From Selenomonadales bacterium 4137-cl (GTDB taxonomy: Bacteria > Bacillota > Negativicutes > Sporomusales > UBA7701): a stretch of 64,000 nt of DNA. Position 1 is the stretch's first letter. Each line of letters begins with the position of its first letter. Positions 32,007-41,020 of the stretch are shown here, piece after piece. The translations under genes were made by a program, and so were the position numbers. The stretch spans positions 4,178,001 through 4,242,000 of the forward strand of contig JAUOZS010000001.1 of the NCBI GenBank assembly GCA_032334055.1. Reading direction: 5' to 3'. A model generated the notes under the pieces. That model saw only the letters and a list, made by a program, of their open reading frames with translations, did not search any database and was not told where the DNA came from.

Positions 32007-33905
32007 GTGAGCCGGATAGCCAAAGCCTTTTTTCTCATGGCGCTAGACGCAGTGATTGTAATGGCAACGCCGTACTTATCCCTATACGTTAGATTCGAGG
32101 GCAGTGTCGAAGTAAAGTATTTGCTAACAATGCTGGGCTTTTTGCCGTTCATTGTCCTCGTTCGACTCGCAACTTTTTATATATTCGGGTTGTATAATCG
32201 CTTGTGGCGGTATGCGAGCATCAACGAACTGGTCGCGATTATCATGGCTGTTACGGCAAGCTCGGTTGTATTAACTGTTGTGATGTACTGGTCAGATTCA
32301 GGCATACCTCGTTCAAGCTATTTACTTACATGGTTATTCAATATCGCCCTCATCGGTGGCAGCCGGCTGGGAGTTCGCATCCTCTATCATATCCGCCAGC
32401 GCCAGGCCAGCCGCAGCGTCAACGTGCTGATCGTCGGCGCGGGCGACGCTGGGGCGATGATCGCCCGTGAAATCCAGCAGCGGGTATATGACGACAAAAA
32501 AGTCATCGGCTTTATCGATGACGATTTAGGCAAGCATAGTCAGATGCTGTACGGGGCAAAGGTGCTGGGGACGCGGGACGACATCACCAGGATCGTGGTC
32601 GACTGCCAGGTGCAGGAAATAGTAATTGCGATGCCATCGATCGGCGGTCGCCTGCTGCGGCAAATTATGAAAGAGTGCAAAAAGACAAACTGCACTATCA
32701 AAGTCGTTCCCGGCCTGTACGAGCTTATTGACGGTAAGGCGTCGATCGACCAACTGCGCAATGTTGACCTAGAGGATCTATTGCGCCGCGAGCCGGTGCG
32801 GCTTGACTTGGATGAGATCGCAAACTATCTTGCCGGCAAGAGGGTGCTGGTCACGGGGGCGGGCGGCTCGGTGGGGTCGGAGTTGTGCCGCCAGATCGCC
32901 AAGATAGGACCGCAAAGTCTGATACTTGTGGGGAAAGGCGAAAACAGCATTTACGAGATCGACCGCGAACTGCGAGGGAAATACCCAACTTTGCCGTTAA
33001 AACCACTAATCGCCGATATTAGGGATGCAAACCGCATTAATAACATATTTGATACATACAAACCGGAAGTAGTGTTTCACGCCGCAGCCCACAAGCATGT
33101 ACCCCTGATGGAAATGCAACCCGAAGAAGCAGTCAACAACAACGTGTTTGGCACCAAGGCGGTCGCAGAGGCCGCCGAACGACACGGCACGGCGATATTC
33201 GTGATGATTTCGACCGACAAAGCGGTCAACCCGACAAGCATTATGGGGGCTAGTAAACGCCTGGCCGAACTGGTTGTTAACAATTTAAGTAAAAGCAGCA
33301 AAACAAAGTTTATCGCCGTGAGGTTCGGCAACGTGCTAGGCAGCCGAGGCAGCGTCATTCCGCTGTTCCGTCAGCAGATAGCGGCCGGCGGCCCGGTGAC
33401 TGTCACCCACCCGGAAATGACGCGCTACTTCATGACTATCCCGGAGGCAGCCCAGTTAGTTCTGCAGGCGGGAGCGATCGCCCAGGGCGGAGAGGTATTC
33501 GTCCTCGATATGGGCGACCCTGTAAGAATAGTCGATCTGGCCCGAGACCTCATCGAGTTGTCGGGGTTCATCCCTGAGACGGAAATCCCGATCGTCTTCA
33601 CCGGCATAAGGCCGGGGGAAAAACTGTTCGAGGAACTGCTGACTGCCGAAGAGGGCACGATGGCGAGCAGGCATGAAAAAATCTATGTCGCCAACCTGAG
33701 ACCGATCAGCAAGGACAAGCTTAACCGAGGAATAAATAAACTCAAGACGCTTGCGGCAGCGGAAGATATCATCAACGTCCTGGAAGAACTCGTACCCTAT
33801 TACCGGGAGGCTAGAAGCGTCCATGGCATTAAGACCGCAACAGATAAACAAAGGGAGAAGGAATACGGTGAAACAAGCGGACGAAACCAATCGGCAGCCC
33901 AGTGA
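32007..33905 (+). CDS. membrane-bound UDP-sugar 4,6-dehydratase (WbpM/CapD/PglF-like)
   Basis: A 632-residue protein with four N-terminal membrane helices (about 5-125), a first Rossmann domain (VLIVGAGDAGAMIAREI near 143) and a catalytic extended-SDR domain (RVLVTGAGGSVGSEL near 278). The catalytic region has STDKAVNPTSIMGASKR near 410, with Met in place of the usual Tyr (M-x3-K), as in WbpM and PglF. It should convert UDP-GlcNAc to the 4-keto-6-deoxy sugar, precursor of QuiNAc, FucNAc or bacillosamine-type residues. The start is GTG with a weak Shine-Dalgarno. It is the first gene after the core terminator and overlaps the next gene by 38 bases. Confidence 0.9.
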   Translation: MSRIAKAFFLMALDAVIVMATPYLSLYVRFEGSVEVKYLLTMLGFLPFIVLVRLATFYIFGLYNRLWRYASINELVAIIMAVTASSVVLTVVMYWSDSGIPRSSYLLTWLFNIALIGGSRLGVRILYHIRQRQASRSVNVLIVGAGDAGAMIAREIQQRVYDDKKVIGFIDDDLGKHSQMLYGAKVLGTRDDITRIVVDCQVQEIVIAMPSIGGRLLRQIMKECKKTNCTIKVVPGLYELIDGKASIDQLRNVDLEDLLRREPVRLDLDEIANYLAGKRVLVTGAGGSVGSELCRQIAKIGPQSLILVGKGENSIYEIDRELRGKYPTLPLKPLIADIRDANRINNIFDTYKPEVVFHAAAHKHVPLMEMQPEEAVNNNVFGTKAVAEAAERHGTAIFVMISTDKAVNPTSIMGASKRLAELVVNNLSKSSKTKFIAVRFGNVLGSRGSVIPLFRQQIAAGGPVTVTHPEMTRYFMTIPEAAQLVLQAGAIAQGGEVFVLDMGDPVRIVDLARDLIELSGFIPETEIPIVFTGIRPGEKLFEELLTAEEGTMASRHEKIYVANLRPISKDKLNRGINKLKTLAAAEDIINVLEELVPYYREARSVHGIKTATDKQREKEYGETSGRNQSAAQ

Positions 33906-35226
33906 TCATGCCGCCCAGCTAAAAGAAAAAATAGTCACCAGAACAGCGAGAGTTGGCGTCATCGGCCTCGGCTACGTGGGACTGCCACTGGCGGTCGAAA
34001 AAGGCAAGGTCGGTTTCGAGGTGATAGGTTTCGACCGCAGCGCCAAACGGGTCGCCCAAGTCAACGCCGGCGAAAACTATATCAAAGACGTGAAGGACGA
34101 AGAACTTAAAGCGCTGGTTGTTAATAAGAAACTGGTGGCGACAGAAGACTTCGCCAGGCTGAAAGAGGTCGACGTCATCGTAATATGCGTACCGACCCCG
34201 CTTACAATCACCCGCGATCCGGACATCTCCTATATCGTCAACGTCACCAACGCCATTGCCAAGCACCTACGGAACGGTCAGTTAGTGACTCTAGAAAGCA
34301 CCACCTACCCCGGCACGACATCGGAAGTCATCCTGCCTGAGCTGGCCGCCGACGACAAAGAGGTCGGCAAGGACTTTTTTCTGGCCTTCTCACCAGAACG
34401 GGTGGACCCGGGCAACAAGCGCTACACTACCCAGAACACCTCTAAGGTGGTCGGAGGGATAACGCCGGCATGTCTCGACGTTGCCGCCACTTTCTACCGC
34501 CAGACCATCTCCCACGTGGTGCCTGTATCTTCGACCGAAGTCGCGGAAATGACAAAGGTATTCGAGAATACATATCGAGCGGTGAACATCGCGCTGGTAA
34601 ACGAGCTGATGCTGCTGTGCGACCGGATGGGCATCGACATATGGGAGGTCGTAGAGGCGGCCGGCACCAAGCCGTTCGGCATTCAGACCTTCTATCCCGG
34701 GCCTGGCGTGGGCGGCCACTGCATACCGATTGATCCGTTCTACCTGACATGGAAAGCCAGAGAATTCGATTTCCATACACGGTTTATTGAGCTGGCGGGA
34801 GAAATCAATATCCAGGCTTCATATCACGTTATCGACAAGGTCATCCGGGTGCTAAGCGGCAGCCACAAATCACTGGCGGGCGCGAAGATTCTCATACTGG
34901 GCGTGGCCTACAAGAAAGACATCGAAGACTACCGCGAGTCACCAGCGATGAAGATCATCGACCTGTTGCTCAAGCGACAAGCCTTGGTTCAGTATCATGA
35001 CCCTTACGTGCCGGAACTGCAGACGCACGATCCCTATACTTGGAGCATGCAGGGCAGCCAACTGACTCCTGAAATTCTAGCACAGGCAGATTGCGTCGTC
35101 ATCACAACGGATCATACCAACATCGATTACGACTATGTCGCCGAATACGCCAAGCTGATCGTCGACACCAGGAACGCTTGTCAAAAGGTGAGCGCCGAGT
35201 ATAAGCACAAAATAACCAAAATTTAG
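33868..35226 (+). CDS. wbpA: UDP-N-acetylglucosamine 6-dehydrogenase (WbpA-like)
   Basis: A 452-residue nucleotide-sugar dehydrogenase of the UDP-GlcNAc/ManNAc 6-dehydrogenase group. VIGLGYVGLPLAVEKGKVG near 30 binds NAD, TEVAEMTKVFENTYRAVNIA near 225 and GPGVGGHCIPIDP near 275 contain the active-site Cys, and the C-terminal domain starts ILGVAYKKDIEDYRES. It would oxidise UDP-GlcNAc to UDP-GlcNAcA. GTG 33868 with aagggagaagg is chosen, giving a hydrophilic N-tail and a 38-base overlap with the previous gene; the frame is open further upstream. It is the first step of the WbpA-B-E-D pathway encoded next. Confidence 0.88.
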   Translation: MKQADETNRQPSDHAAQLKEKIVTRTARVGVIGLGYVGLPLAVEKGKVGFEVIGFDRSAKRVAQVNAGENYIKDVKDEELKALVVNKKLVATEDFARLKEVDVIVICVPTPLTITRDPDISYIVNVTNAIAKHLRNGQLVTLESTTYPGTTSEVILPELAADDKEVGKDFFLAFSPERVDPGNKRYTTQNTSKVVGGITPACLDVAATFYRQTISHVVPVSSTEVAEMTKVFENTYRAVNIALVNELMLLCDRMGIDIWEVVEAAGTKPFGIQTFYPGPGVGGHCIPIDPFYLTWKAREFDFHTRFIELAGEINIQASYHVIDKVIRVLSGSHKSLAGAKILILGVAYKKDIEDYRESPAMKIIDLLLKRQALVQYHDPYVPELQTHDPYTWSMQGSQLTPEILAQADCVVITTDHTNIDYDYVAEYAKLIVDTRNACQKVSAEYKHKITKI

Positions 35227-35234
35227 GAGAAATA

Positions 35235-36287
35235 ATGAAAATACATGGTTTTGGACTTATCGGCTGCGGCCGCATCGCCAAAAACCACCTGCAAGCGATA
35301 TCTTCCCATAAATATGCCAGGCTTGCGGCGGTCTGCGACATCGACGCGGGCAGGCTGGCGGAAGTAAAGGAACAATACGGCAGCACGGCCTACATTGACT
35401 ACCGTGAGATGATCAAAGACCCGAAGATCGAGATAGTCAACATCTGCACCCCCAGCGGCCTGCATGCGAAAATGGCGATTGAGGCCATGAACGCCGGCAA
35501 GCACGTACTGGTGGAAAAGCCGATGGCTATGTCGCTACATGAAGCAAACGCGATGATCGATGCGGCGGATCAGAACGGTGTGAAGCTTGGGGTGGTACAC
35601 CAGAACAGGTTCAATAAAGCAATCGTCAAAGTGCGTCAAGCATTGGAAGAAGGCCGTTTCGGCAAACTGACCCACGGTGCGTTGACCGTGAGGTGGCACC
35701 GGGACAAGAACTATTACGACCAGGCCCCCTGGCGGGGTACCTGGGCCCAGGACGGCGGCTGCCTGATGAACCAGTCAATCCACAACATCGACCTGCTGCA
35801 GTGGATGATGGGACCGGTGGAATCGGTATTCGCCTATACTGCTACCAACGCGCGCGAAATAGAGGGCGAGGACGCCGCGGTGGCTGTGCTGAGATTCAAG
35901 AACGGCGCGTTCGCCACGATCGAAGCCTCCACCACCGTCTATCCCCGCAACCTGGAAGAAACACTGCACATTTTCGGCACGACCGGCACGGCCGGCGTAG
36001 GCGGAGTGGCAGTCAACAAAATCGAAGCATGGCGGTTCGAAGGCGTGGACGAAGCCGCCGTGCTCACCGACCAGGACAAGGAACCGCCTAACGTATACGG
36101 CTTCGGCCATTACGACATCATCAAGGACTTCATCGACGCGGTAGATGGCGGACGCCAACCTGCCGTTCCCGGCGCGGAAGGGTGCAAGGCGCTGGAAATT
36201 ATCCTCGCCATCTACCATTCAGTAAAATATCGGGAGGAAGTAAAGCTGCCGCTGACGGAAAAGTTCATGATAGGGGTGGGCTTATGA
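35235..36287 (+). CDS. wbpB: UDP-GlcNAcA 3-dehydrogenase, Gfo/Idh/MocA family (WbpB-like)
   Basis: A 350-residue Gfo/Idh/MocA oxidoreductase. FGLIGCGRIAKNHLQAI at 5-21 binds NAD. VEKPMAMSLHEANAMI near 95 contains the catalytic E-K-P, GVVHQNRFNKAIVKVRQAL near 118 and GGCLMNQSIHNIDLLQWM near 172 are typical of WbpB. It would oxidise C3 of UDP-GlcNAcA to the keto sugar used by the aminotransferase at 37036. It starts nine bases after wbpA with ggaga upstream. Confidence 0.9.
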   Translation: MKIHGFGLIGCGRIAKNHLQAISSHKYARLAAVCDIDAGRLAEVKEQYGSTAYIDYREMIKDPKIEIVNICTPSGLHAKMAIEAMNAGKHVLVEKPMAMSLHEANAMIDAADQNGVKLGVVHQNRFNKAIVKVRQALEEGRFGKLTHGALTVRWHRDKNYYDQAPWRGTWAQDGGCLMNQSIHNIDLLQWMMGPVESVFAYTATNAREIEGEDAAVAVLRFKNGAFATIEASTTVYPRNLEETLHIFGTTGTAGVGGVAVNKIEAWRFEGVDEAAVLTDQDKEPPNVYGFGHYDIIKDFIDAVDGGRQPAVPGAEGCKALEIILAIYHSVKYREEVKLPLTEKFMIGVGL

Positions 36288-37039
36288 TCAATCACATCGA
36301 TCCCAAGGCCCGACTTGGCCAGGGAGTGATGGTCGGCTACTTTTCCGTAATTGGGAAAGACGTTCAGGTGGGCGACAACGTCACCATCGGCAACAACGTC
36401 ACTATCTGGGATGGCACGGTAATCGGCGACAACGTCCAGATCGGCGACGGCAGCGTCATCGGCAAGCAGCCGAAGCCCAGCAAAACGAGCACCGTAAAAT
36501 ACGAAGACGTCCTGCCGCCACTCGTCATCGGCGCCAACACTACGATCGGCGCCAACGCCGTAATCTACGCGGGCGCCACTATCGGCGAAAACGCCCTGAT
36601 TGCCGATCTTGCATCGGTGCGGGAAAACTGCAAAATCGGCAACTTCGTCGTCGTCGGCCGCGGCGTCGCGGTGGAAAACAAAACGACCATCGGCGAATAT
36701 ACAAAAATCCAGACGGGCGCATACATCACCGCCTACATGGACATCGAAGACCATGTCTTCATCGCCCCGATGGTCACCTTCACCAATGACAACTTCATGG
36801 GCCGCACGAAAGAACGGTTCAAATTCATAAAGGGAGCCACCGTAAAACGCGGCGCCCGCGTCGGCGGCGGCTCGATAATCCTCCCTGGGGTGGTAATCGG
36901 CGAAGAAAGCTTTGTCGCCGCCGGAGCACTAGTCACCAAAGACACTGGGGAGCGGAAAGTCGTTATCGGCCTACCGGCCAAAGAAACGCGTACCGTGCCC
37001 GGCCGCGAACTGCTGGAAAACCAGGAGGACAAGAAATGA
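36284..37039 (+). CDS. wbpD: left-handed beta-helix N-acetyltransferase (WbpD-like)
   Basis: A 251-residue hexapeptide-repeat (LbH) acyltransferase. From residue 5 onward it consists of I-G-x-x-V-x-type hexads, for example VGDNVTIGNNVTIW and VIGANTTIGANAVIYAGATI. A loop (QPKPSKTSTVKYEDV) and a C-terminal GLPAKETRTVPGRE follow. It would acetylate the 3-amino group made by the aminotransferase to give UDP-GlcNAc(3NAc)A. ATG 36284 is in an ATGA overlap with wbpB, and an ATGA overlap with wbpE follows, so B-D-E are translationally coupled. Confidence 0.88.
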   Translation: MINHIDPKARLGQGVMVGYFSVIGKDVQVGDNVTIGNNVTIWDGTVIGDNVQIGDGSVIGKQPKPSKTSTVKYEDVLPPLVIGANTTIGANAVIYAGATIGENALIADLASVRENCKIGNFVVVGRGVAVENKTTIGEYTKIQTGAYITAYMDIEDHVFIAPMVTFTNDNFMGRTKERFKFIKGATVKRGARVGGGSIILPGVVIGEESFVAAGALVTKDTGERKVVIGLPAKETRTVPGRELLENQEDKK

Positions 37040-38175
37040 ACTCCGCGCGGGAAATCCCTTTTATCGACCTAAAAACCCAGCAAGAGAGGATCAAAGCCGA
37101 GCTTGACGGCAGAATCGCCGCCGTGCTTGAGCACGGTCAGTACATAATGGGACCGGAAGTCTACGAACTCGAGAAAAAACTGGCCGAATACACTGGCGCT
37201 AAACACTGCATTACGGTTGCCAACGGCACCGACGCCTTGTTGATCGCCATGATGGCGCTCGACATCAAGACCGGCGATGAAGTGATTACCACCCCTTTTA
37301 CCTTCGCCGCGACAGCCGAGATGATCGTATTTATCGGCGCCATACCCGTATATGTGGATATCGACCCTCGGACCTACAACATCGACGCGAATCTCATTGA
37401 GGCGGCAATCACGCCCCGCACCAAGGCAATCATTCCGGTAAGTCTGTTCGGTCAATGCGCCGACATGGATGCCATCAACGACATCGCAGAAAAGCATGGC
37501 CTCGCCGTCATCGAAGACGCCGCCCAAAGCTTCGGCGCCACTTACAAGGGGCGCAAGTCGTGTAACCTGTCCACCATCGCCTGCACAAGTTTCTTCCCTT
37601 CCAAGCCGCTCGGTTGTTACGGCGACGGTGGCGCATGCTTCACCAGCGATGACAACCTAGCGAAGAAAATGCAACAAATCCGGCTTCATGGTCAGGACAA
37701 CCGGTATCATCACGTTCGCATCGGCATGAACAGCCGCCTTGATACTCTTCAGGCGGCAGTATTGCTCGCCAAGCTTACCGTCTTCGAACAGGAGACGGAG
37801 ATGCGGCGGAATATTGCCGGAAAGTACGGGAATTTGCTGGGCCTCGCAAATGTTGTCGTACCGTTTGTCGAATCATTCAATACCTCAGTTTACGCCCAAT
37901 ACTCGATACTCGTAAACGCAAGAGACGCTATGCAGCAAGAGTTAAAGCAAGCGGGGATTCCGACTGCTGTTCACTATCCCGTGCCACTCCATCTCCAGCC
38001 TGCTTTTGCGGAATTTGGTAAGTCCCAGCACACCTTACCGGTAACCGAAAGTATCGCGAAGAGGATAGTGAGTTTGCCTATGCATCCCCATCTTGACGAT
38101 AAGGCAATGGGTAATATTACGAATTGCATAACGAAATTTGCGCGGCAGTTTTCTACTTTGAATGCAGGAAAATAG
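37036..38175 (+). CDS. wbpE: UDP-3-keto-GlcNAcA aminotransferase (DegT/DnrJ/EryC1, WbpE-like)
   Basis: A 379-residue PLP-dependent sugar aminotransferase. VANGTDALLIAMMALDI near 55, TTPFTFAATAEMI near 85, VIEDAAQSFGATYKGRKS near 155 and TSFFPSKPLGCYGDGGA near 178, with the PLP-binding Lys, define the family. The 3-amino product is passed to the acetyltransferase WbpD. Genus-level gene order A-B-D-E matches Pseudomonas/Bordetella-type UDP-2,3-diacetamido-glucuronate clusters. The last third (about 37,780 onward) is more AT-rich. A strong terminator follows. Confidence 0.9.
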   Translation: MNSAREIPFIDLKTQQERIKAELDGRIAAVLEHGQYIMGPEVYELEKKLAEYTGAKHCITVANGTDALLIAMMALDIKTGDEVITTPFTFAATAEMIVFIGAIPVYVDIDPRTYNIDANLIEAAITPRTKAIIPVSLFGQCADMDAINDIAEKHGLAVIEDAAQSFGATYKGRKSCNLSTIACTSFFPSKPLGCYGDGGACFTSDDNLAKKMQQIRLHGQDNRYHHVRIGMNSRLDTLQAAVLLAKLTVFEQETEMRRNIAGKYGNLLGLANVVVPFVESFNTSVYAQYSILVNARDAMQQELKQAGIPTAVHYPVPLHLQPAFAEFGKSQHTLPVTESIAKRIVSLPMHPHLDDKAMGNITNCITKFARQFSTLNAGK

Positions 38176-38191
38176 CAATAAAAATCGAAAT

Positions 38192-38236
38192 GTGTTAAAT
38201 GAGTAAAAAAATTACTCGTTTTACGCGTTTCTTTTT
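38192..38236 (+). terminator. terminator after wbpE
   Basis: A 15-bp stem with one mismatch and two G-U pairs (38192-38206 gtgttaaatgagtaa with 38212-38226 ttactcgttttacgc) around an A5 loop is followed by a T-rich run. It separates wbpE from the regulator gene. Confidence 0.75.
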
Positions 38237-38257
38237 TATGGTTATTGGGAGAACATC

Positions 38258-38800
38258 ATGCTTGATTCAATCATTACCTCGAAAACACGCATCAAAATGC
38301 TACTGAGGTTCTTTCTTGATTCCGACCGTTCCGCCTATCTCAGAGAGTTGGCAAAAGAACTTGGCGAATCGTCTAATGCGGTGCGAGTTGAACTAAATCA
38401 TCTCAGCAAAGCACATCTGATTGAATGCGTTTCTGAAGGACATACGAAGTGCTACAGGGCGAACAAAGACCATCCGCTGTTTTTTGATTTGCATAACATT
38501 GTCCGTAAAACTCTCGGCATCGACAAACTGTTAGAGCATATAGTGACAAGACTCGGAGACGTTAAGGTCGGCTTAGTAACTGGGGATTACGCCCGCGGGA
38601 TTGATAGCGGCATCATCGATCTTTTACTCGTCGGCAATATTGACCGCGTCTATCTCGACGAACTTGTTCGCAAGGCCGAAAGATACCTAAGCAACAGAAA
38701 GATTCGCTGTTTGTGCCTTAGTGAGGAAGAGTTTCCCCGGTTTCTTGACAGAATCAGACGAGAAAAAGGGATATTGGAGATATACCGGAGTGATGCATAG
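38258..38800 (+). CDS. winged-helix regulator with degenerate nucleotidyltransferase-like domain
   Basis: A 180-residue protein. Residues about 8-65 form an ArsR/MarR-like winged helix (KMLLRFFLDSDRSAYLREL, then recognition helix SSNAVRVELNHLSKAHLI). Residues 100-155 look like a small MNT-type nucleotidyltransferase core (VTGDYARGIDSGIIDLLLVG), but the usual GS motif is GD and the paired catalytic Asp spacing is lost. It is therefore probably a sensor or structural domain rather than an enzyme. Similar proteins are seen in surface-polysaccharide loci of other bacteria. It follows a terminator and precedes the legionaminic acid genes, so it may control that group. ATG 38258 has ttgggag upstream. 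Confidence 0.75.
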   Translation: MLDSIITSKTRIKMLLRFFLDSDRSAYLRELAKELGESSNAVRVELNHLSKAHLIECVSEGHTKCYRANKDHPLFFDLHNIVRKTLGIDKLLEHIVTRLGDVKVGLVTGDYARGIDSGIIDLLLVGNIDRVYLDELVRKAERYLSNRKIRCLCLSEEEFPRFLDRIRREKGILEIYRSDA

Positions 38801-38824
38801 CCGGGGGTCTCTTTTTTAAGGAGG

Positions 38825-39841
38825 ATGGCTTTGAATCTTAAGCACAAAAAGATACTTGTGACCGGGGCGGACGGTTTTATCGGCTCACACTTGACCGAAG
38901 AACTGGTACGCCAGGGGCGCGATGTTCGAGCGTTCACCCTATATAACTCTTTTAACTCCTGGGGGTGGCTTGACAGTTTTCCGCGAGATATAAAAAATAG
39001 CATGGAAATTTTCGCCGGGGATATCCGTGATCCTCACGGGGTAAAGCAAGCTGCCAAAGGCTGTGATCTTATACTTCACCTGGCTGCCCTGATTGCTATT
39101 CCATACTCTTATCATTCCCCCGATACGTACATTGACACAAATATCAAAGGGACGCTTAACGTCCTGCAGGCAGCAAGGGAGCTAGCCATTGAAAAAGTTG
39201 TCCACACATCAACAAGTGAGGTCTACGGCACGGCAAAGTTTGTGCCTATTACCGAAGAGCATCCGCTTCAGGGGCAGTCTCCCTACTCGGCGACAAAGAT
39301 CGCGGCTGATCAGTTGGCAATATCCTTCTACAATTCCTTCAGTACACCAGTGGCAATTATCAGGCCCTTTAATACCTATGGACCGCGCCAGTCGGCCAGG
39401 GCTATTATCCCGACCGTCATAACCCAAATTGCCAGCGGTGCTCGTCGTCTAAAGCTCGGTGCTTTGCATCCCACCAGGGATTTCAACTATGTAAAAGATA
39501 CGGTACGTGGTTTCATTGCCATAGCCGAAAATGATTCTTCTGTAGGAGAGGTCATTAATATCGGCAGCAATTATGAAGTAGCGATAGGTGAAACCGTACA
39601 AACGATTGCCGAAGTTATGGGTGCCGAGATAGAAGTAGAAACAGAAGCAATAAGGCTGCGGCCAGAAAAAAGTGAGGTTGAACGCCTCTGGGCGGACAAC
39701 GGAAAGGCCAAAACATTACTGGGATGGGAACCTCAATACGGAGGAAAAGAAGGCCTGAAACGGGGGTTAGCGGAGACGGTGGCTTGGTTTAACGATTCGG
39801 AGAATCTAAAAAACTACAAAGCCTTCGCCTACAATATATGA
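38825..39841 (+). CDS. legB: nucleotide-sugar 4,6-dehydratase LegB-like
   Basis: A 338-residue extended SDR. ILVTGADGFIGSHLTEELV at about 10-28 binds NAD, THTSTSEVYG-type residues lie near 125 (HTSTSEVYGTAKF), and SPYSATKIAADQLA near 155 has the catalytic Tyr-x3-Lys. The pattern is that of LegB, which makes the 4-keto-6-deoxy form of (GDP-)GlcNAc in legionaminic acid synthesis. A Shine-Dalgarno aaggagga precedes the ATG. The following aminotransferase gene overlaps by four bases. It opens the nine-gene legionaminic set. Confidence 0.88.
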   Translation: MALNLKHKKILVTGADGFIGSHLTEELVRQGRDVRAFTLYNSFNSWGWLDSFPRDIKNSMEIFAGDIRDPHGVKQAAKGCDLILHLAALIAIPYSYHSPDTYIDTNIKGTLNVLQAARELAIEKVVHTSTSEVYGTAKFVPITEEHPLQGQSPYSATKIAADQLAISFYNSFSTPVAIIRPFNTYGPRQSARAIIPTVITQIASGARRLKLGALHPTRDFNYVKDTVRGFIAIAENDSSVGEVINIGSNYEVAIGETVQTIAEVMGAEIEVETEAIRLRPEKSEVERLWADNGKAKTLLGWEPQYGGKEGLKRGLAETVAWFNDSENLKNYKAFAYNI

Positions 39842-41007
39842 TTACGTACGCCAGGAGCCGAAACGAAATTATCTCAGCTGTGAAAAGCTGCCTCCCTTCT
39901 CAGGAAAAGAGCATCGGCCTACATGAGCCCTGCTTTGCCGGCAAAGAGTGGGAGTACATTAAAGACTGCCTCGATACAGGTTGGGTTTCTTCGGTAGGAA
40001 AATACGTGGACACTTTCGAGGAGAAGCTGGCTGAATATACGGGTGTAAGAAGAGCAATAGCCGTTGTCAACGGAACAGCAGCCCTCCATATTGCCCTCAA
40101 ACTGGTCGGCGTAGAGCAGGGAGACGAAGTGTTGGCTCCCGCCATGACCTTCATCGCCACCACGAATGCCATCACTTATTGTGGTGCAATACCGCATTTT
40201 GTTGATAGCGAGAAACGAACCATGGGCATCGACCCCTACAAACTTGCCGATTACCTATCGGAAATCGCCGAGATTCGCGATAGCTGTTGCTTCAACAGTC
40301 ACACCGGGAGGCGGCTAAAAGCTGTACTTCCCATGCACACCTTTGGGCATCCGGTGGATCTTGACCCCCTAGTAGACATATGCAATCGATGGAGATTAGA
40401 GCTCGTGGAAGACGCCGCCGAATCACTCGGGTCGTACTATAAGGGCCGTCATACCGGAAACTTGGGGAAGGTTGCCGCACTCAGCTTCAATGGCAACAAA
40501 ATCGTCACCACCGGCGGCGGGGGCGCCATCCTCACTAATGATGAAGAACTGGGGAGAATAGCCAAACATATCACGACGACGGCCAAGCTGCCTCATAAAT
40601 GGGCATTCAACCATGACAAGGTAGGCTACAATTACCGACTGCCAAACATCAATGCCGCCTTGGGTTGCGCCCAGATGGAACAACTGCCCGCCTTTCTCGC
40701 CAACAAGCGCGCGCTGGCGGCAAGATACGAGCAAGCTTTTGCCAGTGTTGACGGGATTGAGTTTTTCAAAGAAACCGAGTTTGCCACAAGTAATTACTGG
40801 CTGAATGCTATATTGCTTAACGACGGTTTTGCCGCAGAACGCGACACAATCCTTGAGATGCTGCATCAAAACGGCTTGCTCGCACGGCCGGCATGGACGC
40901 TGATGCACAAGCTGCCTATGTATGCGAACAATCCGCGGGCAGACTTGAGTACTGTAGAAAACCTGGAGCAGCGAATCATCAATTTGCCCAGTAGTGTATT
41001 TTTATGA
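39838..41007 (+). CDS. legC: LegC-like sugar 4-aminotransferase
   Basis: A 389-residue DegT/DnrJ/EryC1-family aminotransferase. GLHEPCFAGKEWEYIKDCLD near 24 is typical of LegC/PglE-type enzymes. VVNGTAALHIALKLVG near 75, AAESLGSYYKGRHTGNLGKV near 197 and LSFNGNKIVTTGGGGAIL near 218, with the PLP Lys, are family features. It would aminate C4 of the LegB product. ATG 39838 overlaps legB, and the reading frame ends just before the epimerase gene. Confidence 0.88.
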   Translation: MITYARSRNEIISAVKSCLPSQEKSIGLHEPCFAGKEWEYIKDCLDTGWVSSVGKYVDTFEEKLAEYTGVRRAIAVVNGTAALHIALKLVGVEQGDEVLAPAMTFIATTNAITYCGAIPHFVDSEKRTMGIDPYKLADYLSEIAEIRDSCCFNSHTGRRLKAVLPMHTFGHPVDLDPLVDICNRWRLELVEDAAESLGSYYKGRHTGNLGKVAALSFNGNKIVTTGGGGAILTNDEELGRIAKHITTTAKLPHKWAFNHDKVGYNYRLPNINAALGCAQMEQLPAFLANKRALAARYEQAFASVDGIEFFKETEFATSNYWLNAILLNDGFAAERDTILEMLHQNGLLARPAWTLMHKLPMYANNPRADLSTVENLEQRIINLPSSVFL

Positions 41008-41020
41008 AAGTAGCGGTGTT

